This document shows, one piece after another, positions 26,663 through 34,728 of a stretch of 64,000 nt of DNA. The stretch lies in NCBI RefSeq assembly GCF_019130065.1, contig NZ_JAHSPG010000002.1:310001-374000 (forward strand), written 5' to 3'. This stretch comes from Pinibacter aurantiacus (lineage in GTDB: Bacteria > Bacteroidota > Bacteroidia > Chitinophagales > Chitinophagaceae). Both the position numbers and the translations under genes were made by a program. The first letter of the stretch is position 1. Each line of letters begins with the position of its first letter. The notes beneath the pieces are model-generated. The model worked only from the letters and a program-made list of their open reading frames with translations. It was not told where the DNA came from and made no database searches.

Positions 26663-27324
26663 TAAATTGAATGATGTCCGTGATGATGATGGTGCGAATC
26701 TTCCACTTCCGCAACGCCACCGGATATCACATACTTCATGGTATGTGCTGGACTTATGCCTTCAACAACTTTTACTTTGGAAGAAGGAACAAGATACATG
26801 GCGCCGGCAAGTGAGTAAGAAAATGGTATATACACGGTTACATAATCATGAAGACCAAACTCCGAGGCGTCTTCATTGGTAATAAATCCAATTTGGTAAA
26901 TATCGTTATTGTAAAGAGATACCAATACAGATTTGTTGAATTTTCTTTTGTTGCCTGCAAAGGCTTCAAAAAAATCTTTTACTGAAGAGTAAATGAACTT
27001 AACTCCTGGCGTACGTTCCAACCAATCATCAAATACACTAAAAATGCCCTTTGTTATAAAATTGGTGCTTAGTAATCCAATTAAAATAAGCGCAACTATA
27101 ATGATAACAAAGCCCAACCCATAGTTGTGTGTGGTGACGTTGCCCTGCTCATCCTTACTGGTAAAAATAGGCAACAGGTTATCTATGGAAGATACAAACC
27201 AATAGATCAGATAAAAGGTAATAGCGATCGGAGCTACAACCAAAACGCCCTGCAGAAAATATTTTAATATGCTTGACCATTTAAAAGACTTACGGCCGGC
27301 AGATGAAGTGTTGTTCATAAACAA
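26662..27324 (-). CDS. DUF502 family inner-membrane protein with histidine-rich tail
   Basis: The 220-residue protein has two membrane helices near residues 18-42 (FLQGVLVVAPIAITFYLIYW) and 70-92 (LGFVIIIVALILIGLLSTNF), then a conserved soluble part with LERTPGVKFIYSSVKDFFEA, typical of DUF502. The family has no established function. The C-terminal end is DSHHHHHGHHSI, a strong metal-binding candidate. It is the first gene of a two-gene operon with the zinc-enzyme gene that follows (TAATG overlap). An excellent Bacteroidota promoter lies 26 bp before the ATG. Joint work of a His-tailed membrane protein and an exported zinc enzyme is suggestive, but unproven. Confidence 0.85.
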   Translation of the reverse strand: MFMNNTSSAGRKSFKWSSILKYFLQGVLVVAPIAITFYLIYWFVSSIDNLLPIFTSKDEQGNVTTHNYGLGFVIIIVALILIGLLSTNFITKGIFSVFDDWLERTPGVKFIYSSVKDFFEAFAGNKRKFNKSVLVSLYNNDIYQIGFITNEDASEFGLHDYVTVYIPFSYSLAGAMYLVPSSKVKVVEGISPAHTMKYVISGGVAEVEDSHHHHHGHHSI

Positions 27325-27349
27325 AAAATTTAACGAAAAACCTCTTTCG

Positions 27350-27382
27350 CAAACGTATTAAATGAATGGCGAATCATTCAAA
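27350..27382 (-). promoter_or_regulatory. Promoter of the DUF502-phospholipase operon
   Basis: On the minus strand TTTG (27379-27382) is followed after 21 nt by TACGTTTG (27350-27357), an exact fit to the Bacteroidota consensus, 26 bp before the ATG. Confidence 0.75.
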
Positions 27383-27436
27383 GTTAATGGCAGGCAAACA
27401 TTGTGTAAATTAAATAATCATTGCGAGATTGGGTTC

Positions 27437-27471
27437 AATTTGAAAATTTGAGGATTTGAAAATTTGAAAAT
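27437..27471. repeat. Single AATTTGAA-word arm
   Basis: A 35-nt arm with the GAGG variant word stands here without an exact inverted partner nearby. Together with the preceding TGCGAGATTGGG it forms a direct repeat of 27670-27719. Confidence 0.7.
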
Positions 27472-27485
27472 GCGTGAAAGCAGCA

Positions 27486-27668
27486 CGTCATTGCGAGACC
27501 GGGGGGAGTTCGGATGGTTACACTACAATCAGTAAGACTAATCTGCGGGAATCGGTCGAAGCAATCTCCCGCAGCACTCTGCAGGTGAGATTGCTTCACC
27601 ACGCTTGCCTTGGTGCGTCCGGTTTCAATCGCTCATACAGTTTTCAAGTACAGTGGCTCGCAATGACG
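27486..27668. repeat. CATTGCGAG long palindromic element
   Basis: The outer arms are exact 12-nt complements (27486-27497 and 27657-27668). An inner pair, GAAGCAATCTC (27559-27569) and GAGATTGCTTC (27587-27597), is also exact. This layout matches a widespread class of non-coding palindromic elements bounded by CATTGCGAG. No gene is inside. Confidence 0.75.
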
Positions 27669-27684
27669 ATGCGAGATTGGGAGC

Positions 27685-27838
27685 AATTTGAAAATTTGAA
27701 AATATGAGAATTTGAAAATGCTTTGAGTGCGCATTTCTGGATTTATTATTTGCCTCCCGATAAATCGAGCTTTAATTTATAAAATGAAAGCCACACAAAA
27801 AGAATTTTCAAATTCTCATATTTTCAAATTTTCAAATT
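27685..27838. repeat. Word hairpin, AATTTGAA family, copy 2 (perfect arms)
   Basis: The 35-nt arms 27685-27719 and 27804-27838 are complementary at all 35 positions, including the odd ATGAG word. The spacer is 84 nt. Arm 2 ends 20 bp before the GNAT start codon, so it lies in or near that promoter. Confidence 0.92.
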
Positions 27839-27858
27839 AGGCTGCTTTAAATTTGTTC

Positions 27859-28305
27859 ATGCAAATTCAGGAAACACAACGGGGCGATTATTTCATCTCC
27901 ACCGATAAGTCAAAACTTGACATCGTATTTATTCACCAGTTTTTAAGCACGGAGTCCTATTGGGCAAAAAATATTCCTATTGATGTGGTAAAGAAGTCGA
28001 TTGAAGGCTCACTGTGTTTTGGATTATATCTTGCCGGAAGGCAGATTGGCTTTGCAAGAATGATTACCGATGGAGCAACATTTGGCTATTTGTGCGATGT
28101 TTTCATAGACAATGCCCATCGCGGAAAGGGGTTGTCCAAATGGCTGATGCAAACCGTAATGCAGCATCCCGATCTGCAGGGCCTGAGAAGAATATCCCTC
28201 GCCACAAAAGACGCTCACGGCTTGTATGAACAAATTGGGTTTAAGCCCTTGAACGATGCCGACAGGTTCATGCAAATAAAGCGGGAAAACCCCTACGGCG
28301 GCTAA
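27859..28305 (+). CDS. GNAT-family N-acetyltransferase
   Basis: This 148-residue protein has the acetyl-CoA-binding fold of GNAT enzymes. The pyrophosphate-binding signature is visible in AHRGKGLSKWLM near residue 90, and the strand-helix pair LYEQIGFKPL near 123 is the usual C-terminal motif. I start at the ATG at 27859; an in-frame TTG two codons earlier is less likely. The acetyl acceptor is unknown. The gene follows the perfect AATTTGAA-word hairpin and stands alone between two intergenic spacers. Confidence 0.9.
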   Translation: MQIQETQRGDYFISTDKSKLDIVFIHQFLSTESYWAKNIPIDVVKKSIEGSLCFGLYLAGRQIGFARMITDGATFGYLCDVFIDNAHRGKGLSKWLMQTVMQHPDLQGLRRISLATKDAHGLYEQIGFKPLNDADRFMQIKRENPYGG

Positions 28306-28505
28306 ATTGCCGGGCAACCAAAAATTTATCATTTTTTTTGCAAAATATTTTTTGAATGACGAACCGTGTGTTTCGTCGTACCAACTCCATTAAATACAGG
28401 CTAACTCCTGAAATCCCCTGCCAGCGATAGTCTTGCGCATTAATAGAGTGTTTGGAGCAGACCGGAAAGCGCAGTAAAATTGCGCTACTTTTCAAAATTC
28501 CAGCT

Positions 28506-29555
28506 ATGATCGGTCAGTCGTTACAAAAGAAGTTCGAGCATTTGTGGCACCTGGTAGGTAATACGCCAATGCTTGAGGTGCAATACAGATACAAAGGGAA
28601 GGAAAACTCTCTGTTTGTGAAGTGTGAGCATTATAACCTCACCGGAAGCATTAAAGATAGAATGGCATTGTACATTCTGCAGAAGGCATATGAACTAGGT
28701 CACATTAAGCCGGGCGATCTTATTGTAGAGGCTACGAGCGGAAATACCGGCATTGCATTTAGTGCCATCGGTAAAGCACTTGGCCATAAAGTACAGATCA
28801 TAATGCCGAACTGGCTGAGTAAGGAAAGAATGGACATCATCGGCAGCCTGGGTGCCGGCATTACATTGATCAGTAAAGAGGAAGGTGGTTTTTTGGGGAG
28901 CATTGCGCTTTCGGAAAAAATGGCGGCTGAAGATCCCCATATTTTCCTGCCGCGTCAGTTTGAAAACAATTACAACGCTGAAGCGCACGAAAAAACAACG
29001 GGCCGCGAAATATGGATGCAGCTTCAAAGCATCGATGTAACGCCAGATGCATTTGTGGCCGGCGTGGGAACAGGTGGAACAGTGATGGGCGTGGGAAACT
29101 ATTTAACCCAGCGTAATTCGAACATAAAAATACATCCCCTGGAACCCGCGGAATCTCCCACTCTTACAACAGGGTATAAAGTGGGCGCACACCGCATTCA
29201 GGGTATTTCCGACGAGTTTATCCCGGAAATTGTAAAACTGGATAAACTGGACAAAGTGGTTCAGGCATCAGATGGTGACTCTATTCTGATGGCGCAAAAA
29301 CTGGCCAGCCAGTTAGGACTTGCCGTGGGTATTTCCTCCGGAGCAAACATTATCGGGGCCATTAAACTGCAGGAGGAAATGGGTGACGACGCGAGAGTAG
29401 TTACCATTTTAAGCGACAGCAATAAAAAGTATCTAAGTACCGACCTTATGAAAGACGAACCGGTTCGTGACGGCTACTATTCGCCGCAGGTCGAGTTTGT
29501 CGATTTCAAACCTATTAATCGCTTGTACAACGGTGTAAACGCCGTTCTTCAATAA
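28506..29555 (+). CDS. Cysteine synthase-family PLP enzyme
   Basis: The protein is a fold-type II pyridoxal-phosphate enzyme that joins a serine derivative with sulfide or another nucleophile. The ATG at 28506 gives 349 residues; an in-frame TTG at 28452 only adds a poor extension. Motifs: [15 protein letters not shown] with the Schiff-base Lys near residue 49, [15 protein letters not shown] near 80, [12 protein letters not shown] for PLP phosphate near 186, and [11 protein letters not shown] near 278. Related enzymes include CysK, CysM and cystathionine beta-synthase; the sequence does not separate these clearly. No CBS domain is present. No sulfur-assimilation neighbour is seen. Confidence 0.88.
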   Translation: MIGQSLQKKFEHLWHLVGNTPMLEVQYRYKGKENSLFVKCEHYNLTGSIKDRMALYILQKAYELGHIKPGDLIVEATSGNTGIAFSAIGKALGHKVQIIMPNWLSKERMDIIGSLGAGITLISKEEGGFLGSIALSEKMAAEDPHIFLPRQFENNYNAEAHEKTTGREIWMQLQSIDVTPDAFVAGVGTGGTVMGVGNYLTQRNSNIKIHPLEPAESPTLTTGYKVGAHRIQGISDEFIPEIVKLDKLDKVVQASDGDSILMAQKLASQLGLAVGISSGANIIGAIKLQEEMGDDARVVTILSDSNKKYLSTDLMKDEPVRDGYYSPQVEFVDFKPINRLYNGVNAVLQ

Positions 29556-29576
29556 ATCTGTTTTCTCATGTGTTAT

Positions 29577-29609
29577 AGCGGGGGCAATTCTTTGTTCCTG
29601 CTTTTTTTT
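29577..29609 (+). terminator. Weak terminator after the cysteine-synthase gene
   Basis: AGCGGGGG and TTCCTGCT pair with three G-U wobbles around a 10-nt loop, followed by eight T residues, 22 bp after the stop. Confidence 0.5.
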
Positions 29610-29614
29610 GTTAT

Positions 29615-29690
29615 TAACTGAATGACTGAATAACTGAAGAGAGACTGACGTTTAAGCTCAGTTATTCGGTTACTCAGTTATTCAGTTATT
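29615..29690. repeat. Word hairpin, TGAATAAC family, copy 2
   Basis: Arms 29615-29638 and 29657-29690 are inverted arrays of 8-bp words with some word variants. The right-hand spacer/arm junction (TTTAAGCTCAGTTATTC) closely matches that of the copy at 46149 (TTTAAGTTCAGTTATTC). Confidence 0.75.
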
Positions 29691-29719
29691 GCGTTAATTT
29701 TATTCTACAATCATCAAGA

Positions 29720-30544
29720 ATGTCCACACTCACATTCACCATTATACAAACGCAACTGCACTGGGAAGACAAGGCGGCAAACCTGCAAATGCTGGAAGAA
29801 AAGATCAATAGTATCAAAGAGAAAACAGAGGTCGTTATTCTTCCTGAAATGTTTAGCACAGGCTTTAGCATGCAGCCCGAAAAGCTGGCGGAGACAATGG
29901 ATGGCGAAACCATTGCATGGATGAAGCGGATAGCGGCACAAAAGAGAGTTGTCCTCACAGGAAGCTTTATTGCCAAAGAGGGAGAGGATTACCACAACAG
30001 GCTTGTGTGGATGCTGCCAACGGGACAATATGGTATTTACAACAAGCGACATCTCTTTGCCTATGCAGGCGAAGACGCACACTATGCCGCTGGCAAAAAA
30101 AGACTCATTGCCTCGGTAAAAGGCTGGAAGATTAACCTGCAGGTTTGCTATGACCTACGGTTTCCATTGTGGGCAAGACAACAGCAAACGGAAGAAGGCG
30201 CAGAATATGATGTGCTGATTTACGTGGCAAACTGGCCCGAACGCAGGCATCACGCATGGAAGACATTACTGCAGGCAAGAGCCATAGAAAATCAGTCGTT
30301 CGTGATTGGCGTAAACCGGGTAGGCGATGATGGAAACGGTATTTACCACAGCGGCGATAGCATGATCATAGATCCGTTGGGCGAAATTTTATACCACAAG
30401 GTTCATGATGAAGATATTTTCACCATAACATTGCAAAAGAAAACCATTGACGAGATACGGGCCAAACTACCGTTTTTAAAAGACGCCGATTCCTTTATGC
30501 TGCTTGGCCAGGATTGGGCGGCGGGCGATGGGGATGGGCAATAG
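29720..30544 (+). CDS. Nitrilase-superfamily amidohydrolase, omega-amidase type
   Basis: Nitrilase-fold enzymes of this subgroup (YafV/NIT2-like) hydrolyse alpha-ketoglutaramate or related omega-amides in the cytosol. In 274 residues the Glu-Lys-Cys triad is visible: Glu in ILPEMFSTGF near residue 43, Lys in YNKRHLFAYAGE near 115, and Cys in LQVCYDLRFPLWAR near 144. ANWPERRHHAWKTLLQARA is the usual follow-on motif. The start MSTLTFTIIQTQLHW is the normal beginning of the fold. The TAG stop is the first codon of a TGAATAAC-word arm. The enzyme may salvage by-products of methionine or glutamine transamination, but this is family knowledge, not context. Confidence 0.88.
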   Translation: MSTLTFTIIQTQLHWEDKAANLQMLEEKINSIKEKTEVVILPEMFSTGFSMQPEKLAETMDGETIAWMKRIAAQKRVVLTGSFIAKEGEDYHNRLVWMLPTGQYGIYNKRHLFAYAGEDAHYAAGKKRLIASVKGWKINLQVCYDLRFPLWARQQQTEEGAEYDVLIYVANWPERRHHAWKTLLQARAIENQSFVIGVNRVGDDGNGIYHSGDSMIIDPLGEILYHKVHDEDIFTITLQKKTIDEIRAKLPFLKDADSFMLLGQDWAAGDGDGQ

Positions 30545-30572
30545 TTGAATAACTGAATAACTGAATAACTGA
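30542..30572. repeat. Single TGAATAAC-word arm at the nitrilase stop
   Basis: The arm begins with the TAG stop codon and has nearly four exact 8-bp words. It lacks an inverted partner and is immediately followed by a GTTGTTA-family hairpin. Confidence 0.8.
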
Positions 30573-30579
30573 TGAGTTT

Positions 30580-30656
30580 ATAGTTGTTGGTTGTTAGTTG
30601 TTAGAAGAGAATGGTTCGCGTAAAGTCTAACAACTATTAACTATCAACTAACAACT
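30580..30656. repeat. Word hairpin, GTTGTTA family, copy 2
   Basis: Arm 30580-30606 is GTTGTTG/GTTGTTA words; arm 30626-30656 is the inverted form with some variants; the spacer is about 20 nt. It ends 28 bp before the PH-domain gene. Confidence 0.8.
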
Positions 30657-30684
30657 TTGTCTTAGTCACTCAAATTCCTTATCA

Positions 30685-31293
30685 ATGATAAACTTCAAAA
30701 ACTTCCTCAACGAAGAACAGGATCCGAAAGCAGTGGAAAAGATTTCGGAAAGATTGAACAGCATGCTCATGACCGGTGAAGACGTGCAATACATTGCCGT
30801 TCAAAAAAAGCCTGCGATTAATCTTACGCCGGATTGCCTGGTGCTTACCAACAAACGAATTATTGTTTTCAGACCGAAAAATCTTGGGCTGGCAATGGAC
30901 CTCGAAGATTATATCTGGAGAGATGTTTTGAGCTGCCATCTGAAAGAAAATATCTGGGGTTCTGAGTTTACCATACAAACAATTGACGGAGCGGTCAACA
31001 AAATAGATTTTCTACCTAAGGCACAAGCCAGAAAACTATACACCATGGCCCAGGAACAGGAGGAGATTCAAAAGGAAGTGCGCCGTCAGCGGGATCTCGA
31101 GGAGAAAAGAGCCAGTGCGGGAAGGCTGGTGGTTTCTGGTCCAACGGCGCAATCGCAAACAAATGCTGAGTCGCAAAAGCAACAGGACGATCCTGTGGCC
31201 GTTTTACAAAAACTGAAAACCCTCCTGGATAATAAACTCATTTCACAAGAAGAATATGATGCAAAGAAAGCAGAAGTGCTTTCAAGGATGTAG
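30685..31293 (+). CDS. PH-like domain and SHOCT domain protein
   Basis: The 202-residue protein has an N-terminal bacterial PH-like domain (about 20-118; CLVLTNKRIIVFRPK and WRDVLSCHLKE are characteristic). Next is a charged coiled-coil (about 115-140), then a polar Gln/Ser linker, and a C-terminal SHOCT motif (about 170-202; LQKLKTLLDNKLISQEEYDAK). SHOCT modules are thought to mediate oligomerisation. No enzyme activity is expected and no precise role is known. No signal peptide or membrane helix is visible, so it is probably cytosolic. It is followed three bases after its stop by a strong hairpin. Confidence 0.82.
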   Translation: MINFKNFLNEEQDPKAVEKISERLNSMLMTGEDVQYIAVQKKPAINLTPDCLVLTNKRIIVFRPKNLGLAMDLEDYIWRDVLSCHLKENIWGSEFTIQTIDGAVNKIDFLPKAQARKLYTMAQEQEEIQKEVRRQRDLEEKRASAGRLVVSGPTAQSQTNAESQKQQDDPVAVLQKLKTLLDNKLISQEEYDAKKAEVLSRM

Positions 31294-31296
31294 TGG

Positions 31297-31356
31297 GCAC
31301 ACAGATGACACTCCCGCCTGAATGAATTTATTCGGGCGGGAGTGTCATCTGTGTGC
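31297..31356. repeat. Intergenic palindrome, GCAGATGACAC family, copy 2
   Basis: The 27-nt arms 31297-31323 and 31330-31356 pair at 26 positions plus one G-U, with a 6-nt loop. It lies between two convergent genes and could end transcription from both sides. The outer part matches the copies at 1499 and 61672; the inner part (CTCCCGCC) is specific to this copy. Confidence 0.9.
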
Positions 31357-31389
31357 AAAAAGTAAATCATGAAAATCTGCGTGCCGTTC

Positions 31390-32334
31390 TTATTGGAAAT
31401 CATCTTCAGCGGCTCTCTTCAAAATTTCTTTTTCTTCATCTGTAAGGAAATGATATCCTTGCTGATTGATCTTATCTAAAATGCTGTCGATCCTGCTTTG
31501 TGTAAGGTTTGACTTTTTTTTGAAAGGGCTTTTGCCTTGCAGATTATAGAAAAACTCGTCTTTTGCTTTTGTCTTTTTAGGTTTGTCAGGATTAAACAGA
31601 TTACCGATCCAGTCAAAAAATCCGTTGATAGGATCGCTCCAATCCTTTCCCCTACGGAGGCTGTAAATGAAAAGAAATCCTACAGCAGCCGCAGCAATAT
31701 GCGCCACATATATCGCGGGATTATTGCCCGGAATACCGGCAAAATCAATAATGACAAATAACACCATCAGTATCCACAAAGGAATACCTCCGTTGATCAT
31801 CGGGAAAAGTCTGTAGTCCGGTGAGACAGTAGTGGTAGCAATTGCCACGGCCATTACCGCAGCATTTGAACCAAGCAGTGTCGCATTTTCCAATCCCGGA
31901 TGCAATCTTGGAATAAGGTTATAAGCAATCATATAAAAAAGGCCTCCGGCAAAGCCGCCGTATAGGAACACGGGGATCAATTTTCTGTTGCCAGCTAGGT
32001 CCTGTAGAATGTATCCAAACGCCCAAAGCCAAAGCAGGTTCCCGATCATATGGAAAACACCATCAAATCCCTGGAAGAAGCTCTCGTGAACAAACATGTG
32101 GGTAATCAGCGTCCACGGTCGGGTTCCCAGTTTGCTGAAGTCTGCCGGTAGCACGAACCAGTTAAACACATTTTTGATATAAGCCTGGGTGTCGAGCTCG
32201 CTCATTATATAAATAACATAAATGAAGTTGAGCAAAACAAAACTGATAGTAATGAGCACTATTAGGTTTACAAGTGCGTTTCCATCAGAGCCCATAAAAA
32301 TTTTCCTTCTGCTTTTTTCTTCTGCCACACTCAT
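31390..32334 (-). CDS. Rhomboid-family intramembrane protease with C-terminal tail
   Basis: Rhomboids cut membrane helices with a Ser-His dyad. I start at the ATG at 32334; the longer frame begins with TTG. The 314-residue protein has six or so membrane helices (about 20-215), then a soluble tail (about 225-314) that resembles the DUF6576-type segment of Bacteroidota rhomboids. The usual GxSG reads GSNAAVMA, so the Ser is kept but the second Gly is Ala; the His lies in YVAHIAAAAVG. THMFVHESFF matches the L1 loop region. The paralogue upstream (66 bp away) has a canonical site. Confidence 0.86.
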   Translation of the reverse strand: MSVAEEKSRRKIFMGSDGNALVNLIVLITISFVLLNFIYVIYIMSELDTQAYIKNVFNWFVLPADFSKLGTRPWTLITHMFVHESFFQGFDGVFHMIGNLLWLWAFGYILQDLAGNRKLIPVFLYGGFAGGLFYMIAYNLIPRLHPGLENATLLGSNAAVMAVAIATTTVSPDYRLFPMINGGIPLWILMVLFVIIDFAGIPGNNPAIYVAHIAAAAVGFLFIYSLRRGKDWSDPINGFFDWIGNLFNPDKPKKTKAKDEFFYNLQGKSPFKKKSNLTQSRIDSILDKINQQGYHFLTDEEKEILKRAAEDDFQ

Positions 32335-32400
32335 AGTATTTGTATTTATTACGGATTTAAACAAAAAGATCGTACCCGGGTCAGGGGCAGGTCCCTACTA

Positions 32401-33033
32401 TTAATAAAACGTTTTTCGATTCATTTTGTTCCCTAAAAACACCAAAAGAAATCCTGTTAGTGCACCACCCAAGTGCGCCCAGTGGGCTATATTGTCTCCG
32501 CCCACTCTTGCAATTCCTCCAAAAAGGTCGAGCGCCATAAATGCTGGTATTACATATTTTGCTTTAATTGGAACAGGAACGAAAAACACATACAGTGGCG
32601 TGTTTGGAAAAAGATAGGCGAAAGCTGCCATAACACCCATGATAGCGCCTGAAGCACCCACGGCCACGTCAAAATTGCCAAAAGCAAGCTGAGTTACGCC
32701 AGCCATTATTCCGCAAATCATATAAAAGTTGAAAAACTTTTTTCCGCCCCAATGCATTTCCAAAATGGATCCAAACATCCACAAGGTGAACATATTAAAA
32801 AGTATATGAAAAATACTGTTTACATCGTGCATAAACATGTGCGTGATCAATTGCCAGATCTTGAAATTTCCGGTACTCGTTGCCCATAATCCACCGTATT
32901 CTGCAAGTTTATCGTAACGTTCAATTTGGCCACCCACTTGAATCGGGACGCTGAACATATATTGGGCAACATATACTAGAATATTAACGATGATCAGATT
33001 CTTAATAACAGGCGGTATATTCCTAAAATTCAT
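32401..33033 (-). CDS. Rhomboid-family intramembrane serine protease
   Basis: This 210-residue protein is a compact six-helix rhomboid. The active-site Ser is in VGASGAIMGVMAAFA near residue 129 and the catalytic His in AHWAHLGGALTGFLL near 185. THMFMHDVNSIFHILFNMFTLW is the L1 loop and second helix with its conserved Asn/His. Both residues of the dyad are present. It probably lies in one transcription unit with the second rhomboid gene downstream. The two could act on each other or share substrates, but no evidence here decides that. Confidence 0.92.
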   Translation of the reverse strand: MNFRNIPPVIKNLIIVNILVYVAQYMFSVPIQVGGQIERYDKLAEYGGLWATSTGNFKIWQLITHMFMHDVNSIFHILFNMFTLWMFGSILEMHWGGKKFFNFYMICGIMAGVTQLAFGNFDVAVGASGAIMGVMAAFAYLFPNTPLYVFFVPVPIKAKYVIPAFMALDLFGGIARVGGDNIAHWAHLGGALTGFLLVFLGNKMNRKTFY

Positions 33034-33076
33034 AAATCCTATTTTGTTTGAAATTAATATTATCTGCCATTCTGCG

Positions 33077-33200
33077 AATTAATAATTAATAAAGAATAAT
33101 TAATATTTAACTTCTTCCAGTAAATAAATCGATAAAAGCAGAAAGCTGATATTTGTTATGACCGCAACCCCATTAATTGTTCATTATTGATTATTAATTA
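33077..33200. repeat. Word hairpin, AATTAAT family, copy 2
   Basis: Arms 33077-33110 and 33172-33200 invert AATTAAT-like words around a 61-nt spacer. Arm 2 reaches into the last codons and stop of the RlmD-like gene, so part of the protein tail (VINNQ) is encoded by repeat sequence. Confidence 0.78.
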
Positions 33201-34584
33201 CACCCCGCAACTTAAGCTGAACCACATTCTCAATATGGTGCGTATGCGGAAACATATCCACAGGTTGAATTTTGGTTACTTCGTACTTTTCATCCAGCAG
33301 GTTCAGGTCGCGGGCCTGTGTAGCAGGATTACAGCTCACATACACTACCATCGGCGCTTCCATATCCAATATTTTTCTTACCAGTTTTTCATGCATACCT
33401 GCGCGGGGAGGATCGGTAATAATCACATCCGGCTTGCCATGCTGGCTGAAGAAATTGTCGTCGCACACTTCAATCACATCTCCCGCAAAAAATGAAGCAT
33501 GCTCAATATTGTTCAATTTCGCGTTTTCTTTTGCGTCTTCGATAGCGTCTGCAATAACTTCCACGCCGATTATCTTTTTCGCTTTTTTACTCACAAAAAT
33601 GCCAATGCTGCCTGTTCCGCAGTATAGGTCATACACCACCTCTTTTCCGGTAAGCTCTGCAAAGTCGCGTGTGATTTGGTAAAGTTTTTCCCCTTGCTTC
33701 GTATTCGTCTGGAAGAAGGATTTCGGACTGATCTTAAACTGAAAATCTTCCAGGTTTTCTAAAATAAAGCCTTTGCCAAAATAAGTTTGCGGAGAAAGAT
33801 CATAAATGCTGTCGTTCCATTTTGGATTAATGGTATACAGCAGCGTAGTGATCGATGGAACCGTTGCCAGCAAATGATCGAAAAGCTTTTTTCTTTGCTT
33901 TTCATCTTCATAGCCAAAACACACATTCACCATCACTTCGCCGGTGGTACAAACGCGAACAATAAGGTTGCGCAGCCAGCCTTCATGATTTTTAATATCG
34001 TAAAAAGTATAACCGTTTTGTAAAGCAAAGGCGCGCACAGTATTGCGGATTGCATTCTGCGGTTCCTCCATCAAATGGCAGGTATTAATGTCAATTACCT
34101 TGTCGAATATTCTTGGAACGTGGAAACCAACCGCATTTTCCTGTGGAATGGTCTCATCTTTTTTAATTTCGTTTGGCAACAAATAACGCCTGTTGCTAAA
34201 GGTAAACTCCAGTTTGTTGCGGTAATATCTTGTCTCATCACAACCGGCAATTGGCATGATCTCAGGCAACGTTACCTTTCCTATCCGGCGGAGATTTTGC
34301 GCTACTTCATTTTGTTTGAACTGCAATTGCATTTCGTACGGCAACATTTGCCATTTGCAACCACCGCAAACACCAAAATGCTCGCAAAAAGGAGCCACCC
34401 GATCTTTGGAAAACTCATGAAATCTTACGGCACGCCCCTCGCCCCAGTCTTTCTTGCTTTTGGTAAGTTGCACATCCACCACATCTCCCGGCACGGCACC
34501 TTCTATAAAAATTACTTTTCCATCCAGTTTGCTAAGCGATTTGCCCTCAGCAGCGTAATCCTGTACGGTTACATTGCTTAGCAT
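33184..34584 (-). CDS. rlmD: 23S rRNA (uracil-5-)-methyltransferase RlmD/TrmA family
   Basis: The enzyme transfers a methyl group from S-adenosylmethionine to C5 of a uridine in RNA. A TRAM domain (about 1-60) is followed by a 4Fe-4S site, CEHFGVCGGC near residue 66, and a methyltransferase domain with VYDLYCGTGSIGIF near 315. DPPRAG near 390 precedes the catalytic Cys in YVSCNPATQARDL near 418. I use the ATG at 34584; the in-frame ATG at 34605 coincides with the predicted transcription start of a -7 box at 34610-34617, so it would be leaderless. RlmD, RlmC and TrmA-like Bacteroidota proteins are hard to separate by eye. Confidence 0.85.
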   Translation of the reverse strand: MLSNVTVQDYAAEGKSLSKLDGKVIFIEGAVPGDVVDVQLTKSKKDWGEGRAVRFHEFSKDRVAPFCEHFGVCGGCKWQMLPYEMQLQFKQNEVAQNLRRIGKVTLPEIMPIAGCDETRYYRNKLEFTFSNRRYLLPNEIKKDETIPQENAVGFHVPRIFDKVIDINTCHLMEEPQNAIRNTVRAFALQNGYTFYDIKNHEGWLRNLIVRVCTTGEVMVNVCFGYEDEKQRKKLFDHLLATVPSITTLLYTINPKWNDSIYDLSPQTYFGKGFILENLEDFQFKISPKSFFQTNTKQGEKLYQITRDFAELTGKEVVYDLYCGTGSIGIFVSKKAKKIIGVEVIADAIEDAKENAKLNNIEHASFFAGDVIEVCDDNFFSQHGKPDVIITDPPRAGMHEKLVRKILDMEAPMVVYVSCNPATQARDLNLLDEKYEVTKIQPVDMFPHTHHIENVVQLKLRGVINNQ

Positions 34585-34609
34585 GATATTCTTCTTTTTT
34601 CGCATTCGG

Positions 34610-34617
34610 CAAAAGTA
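34610..34617 (-). promoter_or_regulatory. Promoter -7 box for the RlmD-like gene
   Basis: The minus strand reads TACTTTTG, an exact TAnnTTTG, placing transcription start near 34603. That supports translation from 34584. No -33 TTTG is visible because the AGTTRTA word repeat occupies that position. Confidence 0.55.
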
Positions 34618-34621
34618 CTAA

Positions 34622-34728
34622 GTTGTAGGTTATGAGTTGTAAGTTATAAGTTGTGAGTTTTAAGTTGTTAGTCATCAAAGTGGTGAAGTGGCCGAAAGAG
34701 ACTTAAAACTTATTACTTACTACTTAAC
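34622..34728. repeat. Word hairpin, AGTTRTA family
   Basis: Arm 34622-34670 is a run of 7-bp words (AGTTGTA, AGTTATA, AGTTGTG). Arm 34703-34728 is the inverted form. The spacer is 32 nt. Arm 2 contains the TAG stop of the acyltransferase gene. Confidence 0.75.

Larger units (their letters stand above)
27325..27858. other. Repeat-rich 534-bp divergent intergenic region
   Basis: The gap between DUF502 and the GNAT gene holds a promoter at its left end, then a 52-bp direct repeat, a 183-bp CATTGCGAG-type palindromic element, and a perfect 35-nt-arm word hairpin. Small frames across it run through repeats and are not credible genes. Confidence 0.7.

Noticed and set aside
27474-27707. 77-aa open frame in the DUF502-GNAT gap
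   Set aside because: It runs through the CATTGCGAG palindrome and word repeats, has no domain or family resemblance, and no promoter or ribosome site.
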